The notes beneath the pieces are model-generated. The model ran no database searches. It was not told the DNA's origin and was given only the letters and a program-made list of their open reading frames with translations. Below are positions 1 to 10,459 of a stretch of DNA of 64,000 nt, one piece after another; positions within the stretch are counted from its first letter, which is position 1, and each line of letters opens with the position of its first letter. The stretch covers positions 55,287,201-55,351,200 of the forward strand of contig OZ020616.1 of the NCBI GenBank assembly GCA_963971575.1, written 5' to 3'. This DNA comes from Liopterus haemorrhoidalis. Its lineage: Eukaryota > Arthropoda > Insecta > Coleoptera > Dytiscidae. Made by a program: the position numbers and the translations under genes.

Positions 1-320
1 AATGATCATGAAATGCATGAATGTTTCTTGTTTTTGTTTATAATACGTTTATCATTCCTTAATACTTTTTATTATAATTTGCAACGTGTCAAGTCTGTTT
101 ATTATTAATTTTTAATTCAGGAGTCATGAGGTTTGATAATGTGTAAACATAATCGTAAAATAGAAAATATCATTCAATGTAGGTGGTCTTAAAACTCAAA
201 AGAACGATAAAAATCATGCTCTTTCAACTATATTTTGCATGATTTTACACATTTCTATAATTATTCCTGCAATAAATATTTTCCTTTATCTGCTTAAATG
301 TTTGTATTTTGTTGGTATAG
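1..320. other. AT-rich sequence, nothing recognised
   Basis: No coding similarity or repeat structure is visible before the hAT element. The one short open frame here has no recognisable domain. Confidence 0.5.
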
Positions 321-328
321 ATCTTGTA

Positions 329-1567
329 CAGGGCCGGATTAACCTATTTTGGGGCCCTAGACATTTTTTCCCTGCCAATAGAATCAATAAGGAAAAACGA
401 CAATTCAAAAATCTTTTTTTCTCCCTTTTAATTCTACCAAATTATTAATTATTTCATCATAATTGATATTGTCCAAAGTATTTTGTTAGATATATAGTAC
501 AGCTAAAGAAGTTAATTTTGATTGGCTCAATGAGTTTCGTAAATAATTATTTACACGTTTTAATACTGAAAACGGCCTTTCTACCAGATGCCTTTGATAC
601 AGGCAAAGTTAAAAAATATATACGCACTAAGATTTCTATATTTGGAAATGTGGATACAATTTTTGTGGTCAAAATTGTAGCATATCAGATGGCAACTTTA
701 AATTATGGCTTTTACAAATTAACACAAATTGCAACAGTTCCTCGTCCAATTCTTCAGTATCAATGTATTCATTGTACCATTTTTTTAGCAATGCGGTATG
801 TTCAGATCTAATTGATACATCGTCATCTAAGTCTGTATGAAATATTTTAAAAATCTCATCAATGTCTTTATAACTTTTGCTACGTAGTTTTCAAAAGATA
901 TTTTGTCACAAATCACATAAAAACAATTTCCTTTAAAGGCTTCTTGACCCTGACTACAAGAACTTACGTCTTCCTCATCATGATGAACTTATTCAAAAAA
1001 TCCTTTCCTTTTTCAGGACCTTTTTTTTGAATCGGAGTAAGTTTTTATTTCTGACGCGTTTAATGCCTCGCTTCTATTTCGGGAAATAAACTTCTTAAAC
1101 TATTAACGTAATTAAAAAAATTGTCAAAAATATTTGCCGCAAACGAGATTGACATAGTAGGATCTTGTAAGGATTTACTGCTTGCATTTATTCTGGAAAG
1201 AATTTTATACCAAATAACTGTTAATAAAATGAATTCTAAATTATTAATTTTGTTTGCTATTTCTCGTGATTCCACTTTTACAGAATATTTCTGAGATTCA
1301 TCTAGAGATATGTATATCAAGTAGAGCATTTTTTATTTGGTTGAACCCAGAGCGAATTGCCTTAACTGCATCATCTCTACAAGACCATCTAGTATTACAT
1401 AATTTTTTTACTGTAAAATGTTTGTTATTTTCCGCATTTTGTGAAATAAAAGGAAACTTTTTTTTTTTTATTTTTTTTTTTTTTCAAAGTGGACGGTTTG
1501 ACCGGGCCCCTCAAAAAACCGGGCCCTAGACATTTGTCTCATTTGTCTATGCCATGATCTGGCCTTG
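329..1567 (-). mobile_element. hAT transposon relic with 8-bp target duplication
   Basis: The left end starts CAGGGCCGGATTA. The right end, read inverted, starts CAAGGCCAGATCA, so these are imperfect terminal inverted repeats. The flanks are ATCTTGTA (321-328) and ATCTTGTG (1568-1575), an 8-bp target duplication with one mismatch, as expected for hAT elements. The interior carries a decayed transposase on the minus strand. The ends are degenerate and the open frame is broken several times, so this is an old, immobile copy. Confidence 0.8.
480..1440 (-). pseudogene. hAT transposase (ZMYM1/DUF4371-type) pseudogene
   Basis: Reading the minus strand from about 1440 downward gives a segment with LCNTRWSCRDDAVKAI, typical of the region before the catalytic core's C-terminal half in ZMYM1-like hAT transposases. 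A longer open stretch follows (1329-1060: EFILLTVIWYKILSRINASS). Near 600-490 comes the C-terminal dimerisation motif ERPFSVLKRVNNYLRNSLSQ. Stop codons interrupt the reading between these blocks, and the N-terminal zinc-finger part is missing. The family normally encodes a cut-and-paste transposase. This copy cannot make a full protein. Confidence 0.75.
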
Positions 1568-1575
1568 ATCTTGTG

Positions 1576-2460
1576 CTTTATGTAGCTCCATAAAAATCAA
1601 TCTGGTAGTGTTAAATCCGGCTACCTTGGTGGCCAACCATTATGGCCCAATTTCCATTTAATATATCCATAATTTAATATATCCGTGGTTTTGGTTCCAT
1701 CAGTAACCCGACATAAGAATGAGACAACATCCAAAACATGAAATAAACTATTTTTATTTTATTGGCTTAGCAACAACCTTTTTTAATTCAAATTAATTTT
1801 ATATAAATACAGTTTTATTAATATCTGAAGTGGATTTAAATAACTAAACTATTTTAACTACTAAAACTTGAAATATAATCTTAAATATATCTAACCCTTT
1901 TCCAAGCGTAGATGCAAAACGCAGTTACCCATGACCTACCAGAATTTAAAACAAAGTCGTCTCGTCAAGGTTTAAATGTGATGTCATGGTTACGTCTTAC
2001 ATGAATATTTACGAAGGTATATTTGTTTATATGTAACACAAGTGATAAAGAAATTTTATTTTTACAACTATGTTTTGATTTTCAAATGTTTACTTTTGTA
2101 TATTTCACGTGTTTAGCGCGTGAGAAAAGAGGACAATATTTTTAAAACCATATGTTGAAACCCGTTTTTGATGACCCTCGTTAGCCACACCCTACTAGAT
2201 ACGGCCCTGGGAGTAATTATGGACCCGTTACGTTAGCAAAGCGGAGGTACAGGTCATTTAGGACCCGTCGGAAACCTAAATGACTTTTATTTGGTCGCTG
2301 GGTCTATTTGAATATCTTTTTTACAAACTCAGGGGACCAAAGACATTTTTTCTAGGGAGATGAATTTTCCCGTTTCTTTGATCGTAACATAGCAACATAA
2401 TTTTTAATGGGAAAAGACTGGCTCAGATATAAATAATCCCATATGTTCACTATACAGAAG
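1576..2460. other. AT-rich spacer
   Basis: No gene or clear element is visible. Short GC-richer patches near 2160-2280 do not form a recognisable structure. Confidence 0.4.
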
Positions 2461-2515
2461 GAGTGGCCAAGTAGTCTAGTGCCTGAGGTAGTCGTCAGGC
2501 ACTAACTCTTGGACT
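2461..2515 (+). other. tRNA-like half and perfect 9-bp hairpin
   Basis: The stretch TGGCCAAGTAGTCTA resembles the A box/D arm of a tRNA-Leu or tRNA-Ser. It runs directly into a perfect hairpin, AGTGCCTGA (2478-2486) pairing with TCAGGCACT (2495-2503) across an 8-nt loop. No B box follows. It may be a truncated tRNA-derived SINE head or a chance resemblance. Confidence 0.3.
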
Positions 2516-2531
2516 AAAAAACGTTAGAAGT

Positions 2532-3186
2532 AAACCACTGGTTGATCCCAAAAACGTATTTTTCCCACCTTTACATATTAAATTGGGCTAAATGAAGAAT
2601 TTCGTTAAAGTAATGGATCGAAATGAAAGAGGGTTTTTGTATCTAAAACAAAAATTTCCGAGAATTAGTGAAGCAAAAATTAAAGAGGGCATATTTGTGG
2701 GCCCAGAAATAAGAGAAATAATGAAAGATGTTGCATTTGACAGTATGCTAAATGAAGCTGAAATAAGAGCTTGGAGAGCTTTTAAAACAGTTGTTTCAAA
2801 TTTTCTTGGAAATGTGAGAGCTGAAAATTAATGATATTGTGAATGAACTACTTGATGTCTACAAAGAAATGGGATGTAGGATGTCTCTAAAAATTCACTT
2901 TCTGGACTCTCATCTACATTTCTTCCTAGAATATCTGGGTGTAGTAAGTGATGAACATGGGAAACGGTTCCACCAAGACATTTCCGCCATGGAAAAACGA
3001 TATCAGGATAAATGGAATCCAAATTTGCTTGCTGATTACTGCTGGATATTAATAAGTTATGCCTCAGATAAAATATCATTTAAAATTATCAATATAAAAA
3101 ATAACATTTTGAGGCAAGTTAAATTTAATAATAATACGTCGCTATATTTCGTTAGAAACCAACAATACCTCATAGCAAAAAAATGA
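2532..3186 (+). pseudogene. Broken copy of dispersed arthropod protein family U (unknown function)
   Basis: The readable protein starts PLVDPKNVFFPPLHIKLG, hits a stop at 2589-2591, and continues MKNFVKVMDRNERGF. It goes on through FKTVVSNFLGNVRAEN, shifts frame near 2830, and resumes with MGCRMSLKIHFLDSHL, EHGKRFHQDI and LLADYCW. The same block order occurs on the other strand at 26.8-27.5 kb, so this is a dispersed family. I recognise it as a recurrent uncharacterised arthropod protein often seen in many genomic copies. I know of no assigned domain or function, and a transposon-borne gene is the likely explanation. The copy has a nonsense codon and a frameshift and is not functional. Confidence 0.6.
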
Positions 3187-4814
3187 TGGGTGATAGAAAA
3201 AATCTGAGGTCATTTTCGGCTTTTAGTTCAAATTTTAAGTGGAATACACTATGTTTTGCCCATTTTTGCCATAAAAACATTTTTGTTTACTAGTGTAATT
3301 AATTAAAGAAATGTATTAATTAACATTTACCATCCTCTAGGTCGGCGGTTCTTAAACATTACCCGGGGTCCACGAAACAATTTTGACATTAACTTTACAT
3401 CCCCCAACTTTTCGCTTTTATTAAAATAACTCATTTAATAAAAATCCTACATGGTCAAGACTTTTTGTATTTGTTGTTATCTAACTAGTTATTGACATAA
3501 CTAAACAATAATAAGTAAAAATTTAATTATTTTTATTCAACTGCAAATTATTTACAGAAAACATATTATAATAAGATCTATTTTGACCAATATTTGACCA
3601 AGAAATGTTTGTATGAGTTTAACGTATTATAATTTGTATCTTCTTAAAATCTTAAATTCTTTTTACTACTATTTCTATTAATTTTTTGTTTTTTATTCTA
3701 TATGCTAATAAAAATGTTCCTCTATAAATGCACAAGACCATTTGTTAAAATAACCAGCGATATATTACCAATATTTATTACAACGTAGTGCTTATGAGAT
3801 TATTGAGCCAGAAATTAAGTCTCAAGAACGACGTAAAATGACTAGGATTGGGATGGGGTCCGCAAAACAAAATTTTGTTCAAGTGGGGTCCAAATTCCTT
3901 TGCGAGAGTCAAAACTATCTCAATCGGGTCCAATCCAACTGCTTTGTCTTTGTGACAAAAACCGACACAGCGGATCAGGTCAAGCGCATTGCAAACCGCT
4001 CGGCTTTTGAGCGTGATCCCATGCAAAATAGACAAAAATATTACACGGCGTGTTACATTACGCGGTACTTTACCGGATCGACTCGCTAATCTGGACTGAG
4101 CTTCAGATACACGAAAGCAGAGTCGGTACCTCCGCCGCTAACTATGCATTATTAAAACAGCTCGATTTAACACTTTACGCCACGTTAACATTGTTTACAA
4201 GCTACTAATATTGTTGTATAGCTTACCGCAACATTTGAGTTAATTATTTGGTTTGTCGCGCTTATTGCGGCTGATAAGAAATGTAAACATTGTAATATTT
4301 ATTTTGACTAACTCTTTATCACATTTTTATAGCGTGATATTCACATGTTAATACTAATAATTGCATTATTATATTATCACATTTTAAATTTTATTTTTAT
4401 AAATATTGAAATAAAAATTTAATTATCTACTCATAAATGTCAAATTTTGAAATATGTTATTGTTTAAACTATGTAGAGTAATATTTCACTGTAATTTATT
4501 GTTACAGTGTACCTCAAAGGGGTATTATAATAATCTACATATGTAGATTATGTTGCTATAATTTATAATATCTATTTTAAGTAAAATGTTATTTTTGTTT
4601 TAATGCACCGTATAACACAAGTCTATAAATAAATTTTAATTATTTAGAACGCAAAAATTAAGTAAGCATTTCTTTGGAGAGAAAATGGCCACAACAAATT
4701 CATTGGTCTTTTTGCTAATGAATTAAATTCGTACCATGAGGTGATTCGTAGTACGAATTATTCCTAAGCTAAATCACGATTTCCATAAGCTTCAATACAA
4801 AAACTCTTTAATCC
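3187..4814. other. AT-rich spacer with possible hAT remnant
   Basis: Around 3347-3390 the phrase GGTTCTTAAACATTACC followed by GGGGTCC resembles a hAT terminus. GGGGTCC-rich sequence recurs at 3850-3900, but no target duplication could be matched. The rest is AT-rich; a short palindrome (AATCTACATATGTAGATT) lies near 4533-4550. No gene is seen. Confidence 0.3.
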
Positions 4815-5312
4815 ATTCGACAAGGTATTGATAGATATCAATATGTCACCTATAATAACATGAACTCAGACCTGCGTAAACAGAATCATGGCATTGGACA
4901 AGGAACGGTCATTGGACCTTTGCTGTTCATCATTTTTATAAATGATCTGCCTTCATATGTATGTGATAAAGATACTGACATGGTGTTATATGCAGATGAC
5001 ACAAACGTGTTAAACAATCATACAAGAGTTGGTGAACTTGATATATTATCTGAATTAGCGATGTCAAAGACAAAATAATGGTTTTGCAGCAATTTATTGA
5101 CATTAAATGCAAGCAAAAATCAACAATTAATACTCTCTCTCAATAGAAATGAAATTGTAAGTAATGCCTTCAGCAATCCTGTAAAATTTCTTGGTCTTAA
5201 AATAGACAATCAGTTGAATTGGCATACACATGTAAAAGATGTAGCTACAAGTTTGTGTAAGGCAACATATGCACTAAGAAAATTACAAAGCTGTGTCACT
5301 ACTGAAACAATA
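4815..5312 (+). pseudogene. Non-LTR retrotransposon reverse transcriptase, 5' part of split copy (Jockey/CR1-like)
   Basis: The reading frame contains GIGQGTVIGPLLFIIFINDL (RT motif with the usual GVPQGS-like turn) and LYADDTNVL, the catalytic YADD box. It also has LTLNASKN and VKFLGLKIDNQLNWHTHV. A stop at 5076-5078 sits between MSKTK and WFCSNLL. Everything upstream of the RT fingers, including the endonuclease, is absent, which fits 5' truncation. The frame is cut at 5312 by a THAP-bearing element and resumes at 6257. Confidence 0.8.
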
Positions 5313-6254
5313 GGGGATAGGCATGATTTTTTTTTATTTTTTTATTATATTCCTCTTGTTGTATATAAACATAAAAAACAGTTTTTAATTTTTTTTTTTT
5401 TAATTTGAAGGCTTTAAAAAATCAAAAATGTATGTAGCGCGCGAAAACGACGTGTGACGTCATAATCCTTTCTAACTGACGCATGAGACTACTAGCCAAT
5501 CCAGCGAACGGTTGTTTATGCAGCGAACATAGTCTGTTGTGAATTATTTGTTTGTGTAACTTTTATAGGTTATGTAAAGGAGAGTGATTTTAATTAAAAT
5601 AAAGTTTAATTCTATAAAAACAATTTATACATGTTTACCGAATTAAATTTTATATTAAAATATGGAATATCCAGGCCCCAGTACTTCGAAACATTATCGA
5701 AAATATTGTTCAGTACCGATGTGCACAATTAGTTCAACTAGAAATCCAAAAAAACTATTTATATCATTACCTAATGGCGAAAAACAACAGAAAAGGCGAA
5801 ATTTGTGGCTGAAAACTATGAGGCGAAATAAAACCGATATTTCAGAAAAAAGTAAACTTTATGTTGTGTGCATAAATGCATCAATGTTGGGTAAATTATC
5901 ACTCTGAGCCCTAACAAAATCTTTATCTGCCATTTTAATAGTAAATACGTGAAAAATTGTTTAAAAACAAATACAAAACTCTCGAACAATACAATACACA
6001 CACGTGTGAAGATTATGTTGTAGCTGTCTGCATCTGTGATGTGAAAACCCTATCGTTTGACGTCATACTCAGTCGTTTCTACTCGGCAACCTTCGCCCCG
6101 TGCTCGGAATATTTCAAATTTACAATATTTTAATTAAAAAATTTGGCTATAATGTTAATTAAAATGTGATTTTTGTTTTGTTTGGTGACATAACTAACAT
6201 TAACATATCAAAATAATGTAGTTTTAAGGAAATACAAATTTTATGCGTATCCCC
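5313..6254 (+). mobile_element. THAP-encoding DNA element inserted in the RT relic
   Basis: The ends GGGGATAGGCAT and ATGCGTATCCCC are near-perfect inverted repeats. TA flanks both sides (5311-5312, 6255-6256). Removing the insert restores the RT reading across TETI / TAYFASF, so the boundaries are supported by the host element as well. The interior carries a THAP-type zinc-finger fragment and no catalytic domain, so this is a non-autonomous deletion derivative. The superfamily is uncertain; ISL2EU/PIF-like and P-like elements both encode THAP domains. Confidence 0.7.
5662..5907 (+). pseudogene. THAP zinc-finger N-terminal fragment
   Basis: An 81-residue frame reads KYCSVPMC (Cys16, Cys21), then KKLFISLPN, RNLWLK and SKLYVVC (Cys70). 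This is the spacing of a C2CH THAP DNA-binding domain, but the final C-x2-H-F part is missing: after Cys70 the frame runs INASMLGKL and stops. THAP domains bind transposon ends. Loss of the last zinc ligand means this copy either lost a downstream exon or is dead. Confidence 0.6.
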
Positions 6255-6256
6255 TA

Positions 6257-6713
6257 TTCGGACAGCATATTTCGCATCTTTTCACTCTAGGCTCGCTTAC
6301 GGCATTTTGCTATGGGGAACATGCAAATCTGCTAAAAGAGTTTTTTTAATACAAAAACAAGCCATTAGAATAGTTAGTAATGCTCACTACCGTCTACATT
6401 TTGTCTTTTTATAGTTTATTTATATACACCTGTTTGCTTTATGCCAAAGAAAATTTAAACATTGTCTTTAAAAAATCAGTTCATAGTCATAACGTAAGAA
6501 GTAAAGAAAATTTAGTTATTCCGTATATTAAGCTTGAGAATTCTAAAACTGGTCCTTATTTGGCTGCAATATTTTACAACCATATACCTCAGTCTATAAG
6601 AATTCTCGACATTAAGAAATTCAAATTAAAATTGAAAAACATACTGGTAAAAAATTGCTTGTATTCTGTAGAAGATTTTTTTGATATAGATTTTACAGAT
6701 CATGTCTGATTAT
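6257..6713 (+). pseudogene. Non-LTR retrotransposon, 3' part of the split copy
   Basis: This continues the RT frame with [19 protein letters not shown] and [17 protein letters not shown]. After a frame change it gives FIYTCLLYAKENLNIVF, KKSVHSHNVRSKENL and LAAIFYNHIPQSIR, the standard C-terminal thumb/tail of this class of arthropod non-LTR elements. Translation ends at TDHV (6709). The 3' untranslated part ends in AATAAAAC followed by a (TTA)n tail at 6834-6856, typical of these elements' 3' ends. Confidence 0.75.
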
Positions 6714-6833
6714 ATAGATATAATGTTTCTAATTTTTTAAAATTAAGATGTTATAATTTGTATTATTCTATTTGTACTGCTGTATTGACTTGTGTAAACA
6801 ATCCTTTGTAATTGTATTAGCACCAATAAAACA

Positions 6834-6857
6834 TTATTATTATTATTATTATTATTA
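6834..6857 (+). repeat. (ATT)n tail of the non-LTR element
   Basis: About eight ATT units immediately follow ACCAATAAAAC. This is the simple-repeat tail marking the 3' end of the retrotransposon that starts at 4815. Confidence 0.8.
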
Positions 6858-7021
6858 AGGTTCTCAAAAGGAGGACTGGAGAGTTGAAGATTCAATATCC
6901 ATAATTTTTAGTTCATGGAAGAATCACCTTCAGGCTGTCTTCCTGAAAGTTTATTTTCTCTCTTCTTTTTCATCTGAAATACGAGGGATGTTTCCAAAGT
7001 TCTGGGAATTTAGCTATAATT

Positions 7022-7165
7022 TTTAATATTTTGTTAATGTTCGTCAATATTACAATGTAGTTCTTCAACATAATCTCCATTTAACTTAATACATTTATTA
7101 TTTTGTTAATTTTCGTCAATATTACAATGTAGTTTTTCAACATAATCTCCATTTAACTGAATACA
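7022..7165. repeat. 72-bp tandem duplication inside mariner
   Basis: Two adjacent units, each starting ATTTTGTTAAT and containing CAATATTACAATGTAGTT and CATAATCTCCATTTAACT, differ at only a few positions. They correspond to the last residues of the transposase (LNGDYVE) and its 3' UTR in duplicate. Confidence 0.85.
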
Positions 7166-7618
7166 TTTATCCCAACGATAAACTAATTTTTTTAAGCCGT
7201 CCTCAAAGAATTTTTTCGGTGTCTCCTATTGAGTTTCTGTTCTGGTCCCAACAGCCTTGACACCCAGCGCGGCGAAACCTTGCTAACGCCCAAACAATCA
7301 TGCAAGATGTCATGAACTTGTCGTTTACATATCCCTAGGCGCACACTAATTTGACGAATAATCATTCGCCTGTCCTCTTTCAGTAGGTCTTCGACGGCAA
7401 TAATGTTTCTTTCATTTACCGACGTGCTTGGGCGCCCACTGCGTGGATCGTCTTCTAGTAATGTTCTACCGGTTTTAAAACGATCGATATACAGTCTTTT
7501 TGGATTCTCCAGTCTCACCAAATACTTCTTGCAGACGCTGAATAATTTCTGATGTTTACACACCTTCTTTCCACAAAAAGAAAATTATTGCTCTTTGAGA
7601 TTTTGCTACGTCTTCCAT
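7165..7618 (-). pseudogene. Mariner transposase, catalytic domain deleted
   Basis: The minus strand from ATG at 7618 reads MEDVAKSQRAIIFFLWKEGV, then a frameshift. The main frame then gives RFKTGRTLLEDDPRSGRPST, IIRQISVRLGICKRQV and PRWVSRLLGPEQKLN: the paired helix-turn-helix DNA-binding domain and linker of a mariner transposase. Directly after PEQKLN the sequence jumps, out of frame, to KKFFEDGLKKLVYRWDKC, the extreme C-terminus. All three catalytic aspartates lie in the deleted part, so it cannot catalyse transposition, but the ends remain a possible substrate. Confidence 0.8.
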
Positions 7619-7803
7619 GGTTACAAAAACAGTGCTATGAAAACGCGTCTATATCAGTCGAACCCCTAAATCAGACTGAACAATATTGCACTATATAGTT
7701 GCATAAACATGTAAAGACTTGTCTGGCATCAATAACATTGCCTATAAGTTCTGCGTAATTTAATTATAGCATAATTCCCAGAATTTAGGAAACATCCCTC
7801 GTA

Positions 7804-7950
7804 GAAGTCCTTCATTTACCTGGCCCTCTACTGGCTTTAACTTTTTTTCTGTCTCAGTAGTTGTTTTTTTTTTATTGGAGATGTGAAGAATTTCTGGAAT
7901 GTTGGCTGGATCATTCTTCTTTAAGATTTCTTTGAAGTGGTTCAGGCAAT
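7804..7950 (-). pseudogene. Possible non-LTR retrotransposon linker fragment
   Basis: The minus strand reads LNHFKEILKKNDPANIPEI. This resembles the linker just upstream of the RT domain in RTE/Jockey-type elements. The mariner at 6982-7801 would have inserted into it, with weaker continuation at 6860-6978. The match is short and interpretive. Confidence 0.3.
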
Positions 7951-8012
7951 AACAAATATTTGGAGTGTTGTAGTGTTTTTGGATATCCTTACAATCTCAT
8001 ACTTCGCATTAT

Positions 8013-8096
8013 CGATTCGCTGATGGGGGCGAAAACGGAGATAAGTCATAAGTAAGAAGATAAGACTTAACCCCTTTTTCAGGCCCATCAGCGAAT
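8013..8096. repeat. Foldback with 14-bp arms
   Basis: GATTCGCTGATGGG (about 8013-8026) pairs with CCCATCAGCGAATT (about 8083-8096) with one end mismatch. No target duplication was identified. It may be the core of a decayed miniature element. Confidence 0.5.
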
Positions 8097-8550
8097 TTAG
8101 GTAGGCAAAAGACCGCATCTTCATGCGATCCATTATCGAATTTTTCGTTAACTGATGTATTACTGCATTTTTGTTTTTTACACAACATAGTTAAGGACGT
8201 ACACTTTTTTACTTAAAAATGTATGTAATTTTAGGTCGACCAATTAATTTCGTGTTTAATTTTCACCATTATTAAATAAAAAAATGTGAAAATACCAATG
8301 ATTTTCATTTAACCAGTTATTAGTAATTTCTAATAAATCTTTAGAATTGTTTTGTATACAAGATGATAAAAGTACAATGATCATTTTATTACTCATTCTA
8401 ATTCTGTGAATTGATATCAGTGTTACCTGAGAGCGATGATTTTACTTCAGCCAGTATTCAACATTACTGGTTATTTTCTTTATAAAATTACTTTTGCTTT
8501 GCTTTTAAAAATTCGCGAGAAATCGCAGACAACATTTATTATTTAATATT
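8097..8550. other. AT-rich spacer
   Basis: No coding or repeat structure is seen. Confidence 0.4.
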
Positions 8551-8670
8551 AAATCAAGACCACGAAGAAGACCTAGGTAAACTTGGCTTGATGGCATCAA
8601 GGAAGTAGCTACATATAAAGGAATAGACCTTGAAAATATGAAGAAATTGACAAATAATAGAACAGAATAG
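8551..8670 (+). pseudogene. C-terminal tail of an arthropod endonuclease-RT element
   Basis: In frame: KSRPRRRPR, stop, TWLDGIKEVATYKGIDLENM, then NNRTE. The RPRGRP-x-TWLDGI-x-NRxEW arrangement is the familiar C-terminal end of many arthropod endonuclease-reverse transcriptase ORFs. One internal stop; fragment only. Confidence 0.55.
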
Positions 8671-8675
8671 AGAAA

Positions 8676-9488
8676 ATTATATTCACCGGTGCTGGCATAG
8701 GACAAGGAACCGTGCTCGGACCCAAACTTTTTAATTTATGTATAAATGACATGCCAAAAATTAATCTTGTAAACTACAGTCTTTACGCAGATGATACCGC
8801 ATTGCACACGTCTTCCTGGCAACTTAGTGCTGTGCAAAAACGACTAAATGAAGCCGTCTATAAAATTACTAAATACTTCCACAAATGGAAGATAAAACTC
8901 AATGACAGCAAAACAGAATTTATTATATTTACTAAACGCCGACCTAATACAACAGGATTGCACCTTACTGTAAATAATCAATCTATTTATTTGAAGGATT
9001 CTGTAAAATACCTAGGTGTAACTCTTGACACAAAATTAACTTTTGAAAAACATATAAAACAAATAACAAACAAATCAAATAAAATGCTTCACATGATTTA
9101 TCCAATTTATAACAGAAAAAGTAAACTCCATTTTAAAAATAAATTGCTCATATACAAATCTATAAGACCAATACTAACATATGCTTGTCCGGCATGGAAT
9201 ATCATTAATAAAACTAACATTAATAGCTTACAGATTATCCAAAATAAATGTTTGCGGATTATTGGGAAATATCCCAGGTACACCCATCTTACAAAAATGC
9301 ACCAAGAAATCCAAATCGATGACAATAATCAAGACGTATTTATTAAAAAAATAACTAATGCATTTTTCAAAAGAGCAAACACTCATGAAAATAACTTGAT
9401 TAAAAACAAAAAGAAAAGTTCACAAAACAATAAAGTATATTTTAAACATGTAAATAAAATGTTAAATAAAAAAGGTAAAATATGGTAA
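8676..9488 (+). pseudogene. Jockey-clade reverse transcriptase, 5'-truncated
   Basis: The frame enters at IIFTGAGIGQGTVLGPKLFN and stays open to the stop at 9486-9488. It contains INDMPKINLVNYSLYADDTA (catalytic YADD), WKIKLNDSKTEFIIF, VKYLGVTLDTKLTFEKHI, RKSKLHFKNKLLIYKSI and ILTYACPAWNI. This is the palm, thumb and C-terminal tail of a Jockey-type ORF2. The fingers and endonuclease are missing. The 270 remaining codons are uninterrupted, so insertion is fairly recent, but the 5' truncation makes it a dead copy. Confidence 0.85.
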
Positions 9489-9723
9489 ATTAGTAAAATA
9501 ATAATATTCAAAATATATATTTATATAATTTTGGAATGAATAGGGTTTTTTATTCAAATTTTTACCCTATGCTTTAAAAAAACGTTGAATCTTTTATCGA
9601 AAACAAAAAATTAGATTTAGGTAATTTTAGTTTGTAAGAGGTAATTGTACATAAAAATAACAGGGACTCTAAATTGCAAATATATGGATTATAAAATGTA
9701 ACATTAAATTATGATAATAAACT

Positions 9724-9727
<4 letters not shown>

Positions 9728-9779
<52 letters not shown>
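9728..9779. repeat. (TA)n microsatellite
   Basis: About 25 uninterrupted TA units follow AATAAACTTATTT downstream of the Jockey relic. They may have grown from its 3' tail. Confidence 0.9.
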
Positions 9780-9782
<3 letters not shown>

Positions 9783-10459
9783 CCGGCCAACCAAGAAATT
9801 TAGTTTAAATTTAATGTACACTCAACACCTTCGGGTATAAGAGTACTTAGATTATGTATGTATATATATATATATATATATGTATTAAATCAATTATTAC
9901 ATTGTTAAGTTGATTAATAACACCCTTTCATTATCTTTATAAAAACATCGTGGGTTAACAAACGTCCTTCCTTAACAATGAAATGGAAAATCAATTGGAA
10001 TATTCCTTAGAAATATTAAAAAATGCATACAGCCTTGATCTTATAATTAAGATAAAATTATCCATCGTTGTAAATCATAAACAGTACAGGATTTAGAGCT
10101 GTATTAATCCACAGAACTAATCATAAATAACATGAGTTTAAGTAGAGGCGGAACTACTGGTCTCAAATGGAAGCAATATTTCTGAGAACCGTATATTTAG
10201 GGACCCTAGACACAACCCTATAACTTTTTCGATTGCAACCCCTAGTCCTTATCTAGAGGGGTCCACGTTTGCTTCCTAGCCCAAAAATTATTTACGCCCA
10301 GTGGTGGATCTAGATTTTCGGGGACCTGAAGGTAATAATCATAATGGGGCCCCTTATTTAACAGTTAGACAGATTTACTCATGCTGTTCAATCGATCAAA
10401 ATTTAATAAAAATGTATGTAAAGATCATATATGACTTGTTGATTCTGTCGTTTTTTTTT
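9780..10459. other. AT-rich spacer with second (TA)n and a hAT end
   Basis: A shorter (TA)n lies at about 9859-9881. At 10300 CAGTGGTGGATCTAGAT followed by GGGGACC resembles a hAT terminus, but no partner end or duplication was found. Confidence 0.4.

Larger units (their letters stand above)
6982..7801 (-). mobile_element. Internally deleted mariner, TA target duplication
   Basis: The ends CGAGGGATGTTTCCAAAGT and the inverse of CTTAGGAAACATCCCTCG (roughly 28-bp imperfect inverted repeats) are flanked by TA at 6980-6981 and 7802-7803. The interior encodes a mariner DNA-binding half on the minus strand fused to the extreme C-terminus. The catalytic core is deleted. A 72-bp direct duplication lies in the 3' region. 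Confidence 0.85.

Noticed and set aside
3347..3940. A hAT element between GGTTCTTAAACATT and GGGGTCC-rich sequence
   Set aside because: No matching 8-bp flanks and the right end could not be fixed; mentioned only as a possible remnant.
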